A stretch of 64,000 nt of DNA from Sphingopyxis sp. LK2115 (GTDB lineage Bacteria; Pseudomonadota; Alphaproteobacteria; Sphingomonadales; Sphingomonadaceae): the NCBI RefSeq assembly GCF_014595975.1, contig NZ_JABWGQ010000044.1, positions 124,001-188,000 on the forward strand, given 5' to 3'. The position numbers were made by a program, and so were the translations under genes. Below are positions 62,919 through 64,000 of the stretch, one piece after another. The notes below the pieces were generated by a model. It was not told the origin of the DNA. It worked only from the letters and a program-made list of their open reading frames with translations, and searched no databases. How positions within the stretch are numbered: position 1 is the first letter of the stretch; each line of letters starts with the position of its first letter.

Positions 62919-63401
62919 ATGAAGGGCGACGAAAAGGTCATCGACTTCCTCAACGAAGCGCTCAAGAACGAGCTGACCGCGATCAACCAATATTGGCTGC
63001 ATTACCGGATGCTCGACAATTGGGGCGTCGCGCGGCTGGCGCATTTCGAGCGCGAAGAGTCGATCGACGAGATGAAGCACGCCGACAAGCTCGCCGACCG
63101 CATCCTCTTTCTGGGCGGGCTTCCCAATTTCCAGCTGCTTGGCCGCCTGCGCGTCGGCGAGACGGTCGAGGAAATACTGAAGGCCGACCTCGCGCTCGAG
63201 GAAGAGGCGATCCCGCTGCTCAAGGATGCGATCGCCCATTCGGAAGGCGTGCGTGACTATGTGAGCCGCGATCTGTTCGCCGCCATCCTCGAAAGCGAGG
63301 AGCATCATGTCGACGAACTGGAAAAGCAGTTCGAGATGATCGAGCGCATGGGCATCGAAAATTATATCCAGCTCCAGTCGAAGCCGGCCGGCGACGATTG
63401 A
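62919..63401 (+). CDS. bfr: Bacterioferritin
   Basis: 160 residues. The ferroxidase ligands Glu18, Glu51, His54, Glu94, Glu127 and His130 are all in their canonical positions, and the heme-ligand Met52 is present (SIDEMKHADK), so this is a heme-binding, iron-oxidising subunit of the 24-mer. It stores iron as ferric mineral. It follows bfd, its redox partner. Confidence 0.97.
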   Translation: MKGDEKVIDFLNEALKNELTAINQYWLHYRMLDNWGVARLAHFEREESIDEMKHADKLADRILFLGGLPNFQLLGRLRVGETVEEILKADLALEEEAIPLLKDAIAHSEGVRDYVSRDLFAAILESEEHHVDELEKQFEMIERMGIENYIQLQSKPAGDD

Positions 63402-63409
63402 CGCGATCT

Positions 63410-63435
63410 TCGCCCTCCCTTTCAGCGGAGGGCGA
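63410..63435 (+). terminator. Hairpin after bfr
   Basis: 9-bp stem TCGCCCTCC / GGAGGGCGA around an 8-nt loop, just after the bfr stop. There is no T run, so termination is uncertain. Confidence 0.5.
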
Positions 63436-63515
63436 CGAGCCGCGGACTTGATCGGGGGCGCAGCGGATGGGTGTCGGCCGTCTGGCGCAGGGCCGATGGC
63501 CCCCACCCCGTTCGG

Positions 63516-63590
63516 CTAAAGGCCCGGAAAGAGGCGCGCCAGGTCTCGCTGGCCCTCCCCCGAAGCGGATACGGTATTGATGGTTTTCAT
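63516..63590 (-). CDS. Possible 24-residue peptide under an operator-like repeat
   Basis: ATG at 63590 with a perfect AAAGGAGG fifteen bases upstream (63604-63612), so the spacing is longer than ideal. The peptide (MKTINTVSASGEGQRDLARLFPGL) has no known relatives. The inverted repeat at 63624 sits upstream. It may be a leader peptide or chance; the frame continuing upstream is not a gene. Confidence 0.25.
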   Translation of the reverse strand: MKTINTVSASGEGQRDLARLFPGL

Positions 63591-63623
63591 GGGTGTTTTC
63601 AGGCGCCTCCTTTTTTGCTTGTA

Positions 63624-63642
63624 ATTGCGATTAAGTCGCAAT
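63624..63642. promoter_or_regulatory. Seven-base inverted repeat, same core as the bfd boxes
   Basis: ATTGCGA-TTAAG-TCGCAAT: a perfect 19-bp palindromic site with the TGCGA-N5-TCGCA core of the bfd boxes. It stands in the AT-rich gap after bfr, with a good Shine-Dalgarno on the minus side and a T-tailed hairpin on the plus side. Confidence 0.6.
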
Positions 63643-63665
63643 AGCATAGTCAGGCAGTCCCCTCC

Positions 63666-63714
63666 TGCCGGCCGCTGCATCTTCAAGCTGCGACAAGGCG
63701 GCCGGCATCTTTTT
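63666..63714 (+). terminator. Terminator- or attenuator-like hairpin before the last gene
   Basis: 10-bp stem TGCCGGCCGC / GCGGCCGGCA with a 22-nt loop and a following TCTTTTT. It lies about 55 bp before ATG 63768 and 24 bp after the operator-like repeat, the layout of an attenuator or of a terminator for a short RNA. Confidence 0.6.
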
Positions 63715-63767
63715 CCGCTGCGATGCAGCGGACCGGCGGATTGCACCGGGCCGGGAGAGAGGATGCC

Positions 63768-64000
63768 ATGCAAAGCCGCATATTGATCCGCCAGCTTACC
63801 GAACAGCCGCTCGTGCGCGGCCTGTCGGCGGAGGCCGCGCAGGCGGTGCTGGCCCTGCGTTATTCGATCCTCTGCCGCCGCAGCGGCCGCGACCCGATGC
63901 CCGAGCTTGAGCGGCGCTGGGGCAATATTCTGGCGGCACGCCGCTTTCGCCTGGTGGTCGAGGCAATCGCCCATGTCTGGCCCGACCCCTTTGCGGTGGC
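63768..64000 (+). CDS. Uncharacterised protein, cut by the window end
   Basis: 77 codons are visible from ATG 63768 (GGGAGAGAGG six bases upstream): MQSRILIRQLTEQPLVRGLS, then a helical stretch AAQAVLALRYSILCRRSGRD and RRWGNILAARRFRLVVEAIAHVW. Basic and helical; one cysteine. No family is recognised from this part. Confidence 0.72.
   Translation, partial: MQSRILIRQLTEQPLVRGLSAEAAQAVLALRYSILCRRSGRDPMPELERRWGNILAARRFRLVVEAIAHVWPDPFAV

Overview
The window is one continuous stretch of GC-rich bacterial chromosome. I see no phage, integrase, transposase, rRNA or CRISPR array. Several features point to an alphaproteobacterium of the family Sphingomonadaceae, most like Sphingopyxis: the split F0 operon with separate b and b' subunits (atpI-atpB-atpE-b'-b), a SapC-family protein, a DUF1674 protein ending in the RYGDWE-type tail, the metZ/leuB neighbourhood, and dispersed palindromes of the kind common in sphingomonads. 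The genus is inferred from protein families and was not checked against any database.

Layout. 1-716 is the N-terminal part of an outer-membrane barrel protein. 0.9-4.2 kb holds parE and a secreted class A beta-lactamase-like hydrolase. 4.2-10.8 kb is a minus-strand series: uvrC, a hotdog thioesterase, recO, leuB, metZ, apaG and a LysR regulator. After an SDR gene come the minus-strand F0 ATP synthase operon (11.9-14.4 kb) and the ydbH-ynbE-ydbL envelope lipid-transport operon (14.7-18.5 kb). 18.7-21.4 kb carries radC, a secreted EF-hand protein and purB. 21.5-27.8 kb is a tightly packed biosynthetic run, lapA-pyrF-trpF-trpB-trpA-accD-folC, most of it joined by 4-nt stop/start overlaps. 27.8-36.9 kb holds ampG, a single-domain response regulator, rluB-rsmD, rlpA, a UvrD helicase, a TPR/aspartyl-hydroxylase protein, an acyl-CoA dehydrogenase and tRNA-Ala(CGC). 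37-44.3 kb holds a medium-chain reductase, an RhlE-type helicase, an FAD-linked oxidase, sapC, a DUF1674 gene and an rsmB-like methyltransferase. 44.3-47.3 kb is an accessory-looking signalling module. 47.4-54.7 kb carries an MFS gene coupled to cysK, a SleB hydrolase, a pseudouridine synthase coupled to arfB, PilZ, EVE, a 2OG oxygenase and rpsU. 54.9-60.4 kb holds an aldolase, an orphan [2Fe-2S] subunit, an RcnB-like repeat protein, a three-gene lipid/membrane cluster, fpr and tRNA-Arg(UCU). 60.4 kb to the end holds a queuosine-precursor transporter, purQS, the bfd-bfr iron-storage pair and a truncated unknown gene.

Most notable region. At 44317-47264 (minus strand) a TIR-domain protein with one membrane span and predicted periplasmic SH3 and YARHG domains overlaps by 4 nt a gene encoding a TRAFs-binding/TPR region, a SLOG-like segment and a class III nucleotidyl cyclase domain. 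The cyclase gene is cut by an in-frame amber codon (45097-45099), and the reading frame continues unchanged behind it. The pairing of a TIR protein with a nucleotidyl cyclase recalls Pycsar-type defence in its logic, but no cyclic-nucleotide-binding domain is visible in the TIR protein. It is either a decayed or a readthrough-dependent signalling/defence system.

A second signal is an inverted repeat, TGCGA-N5-TCGCA, found twice in front of bfd-bfr and once more, extended to seven-base arms, at 63624-63642. It is a candidate operator for an iron-responsive regulator.
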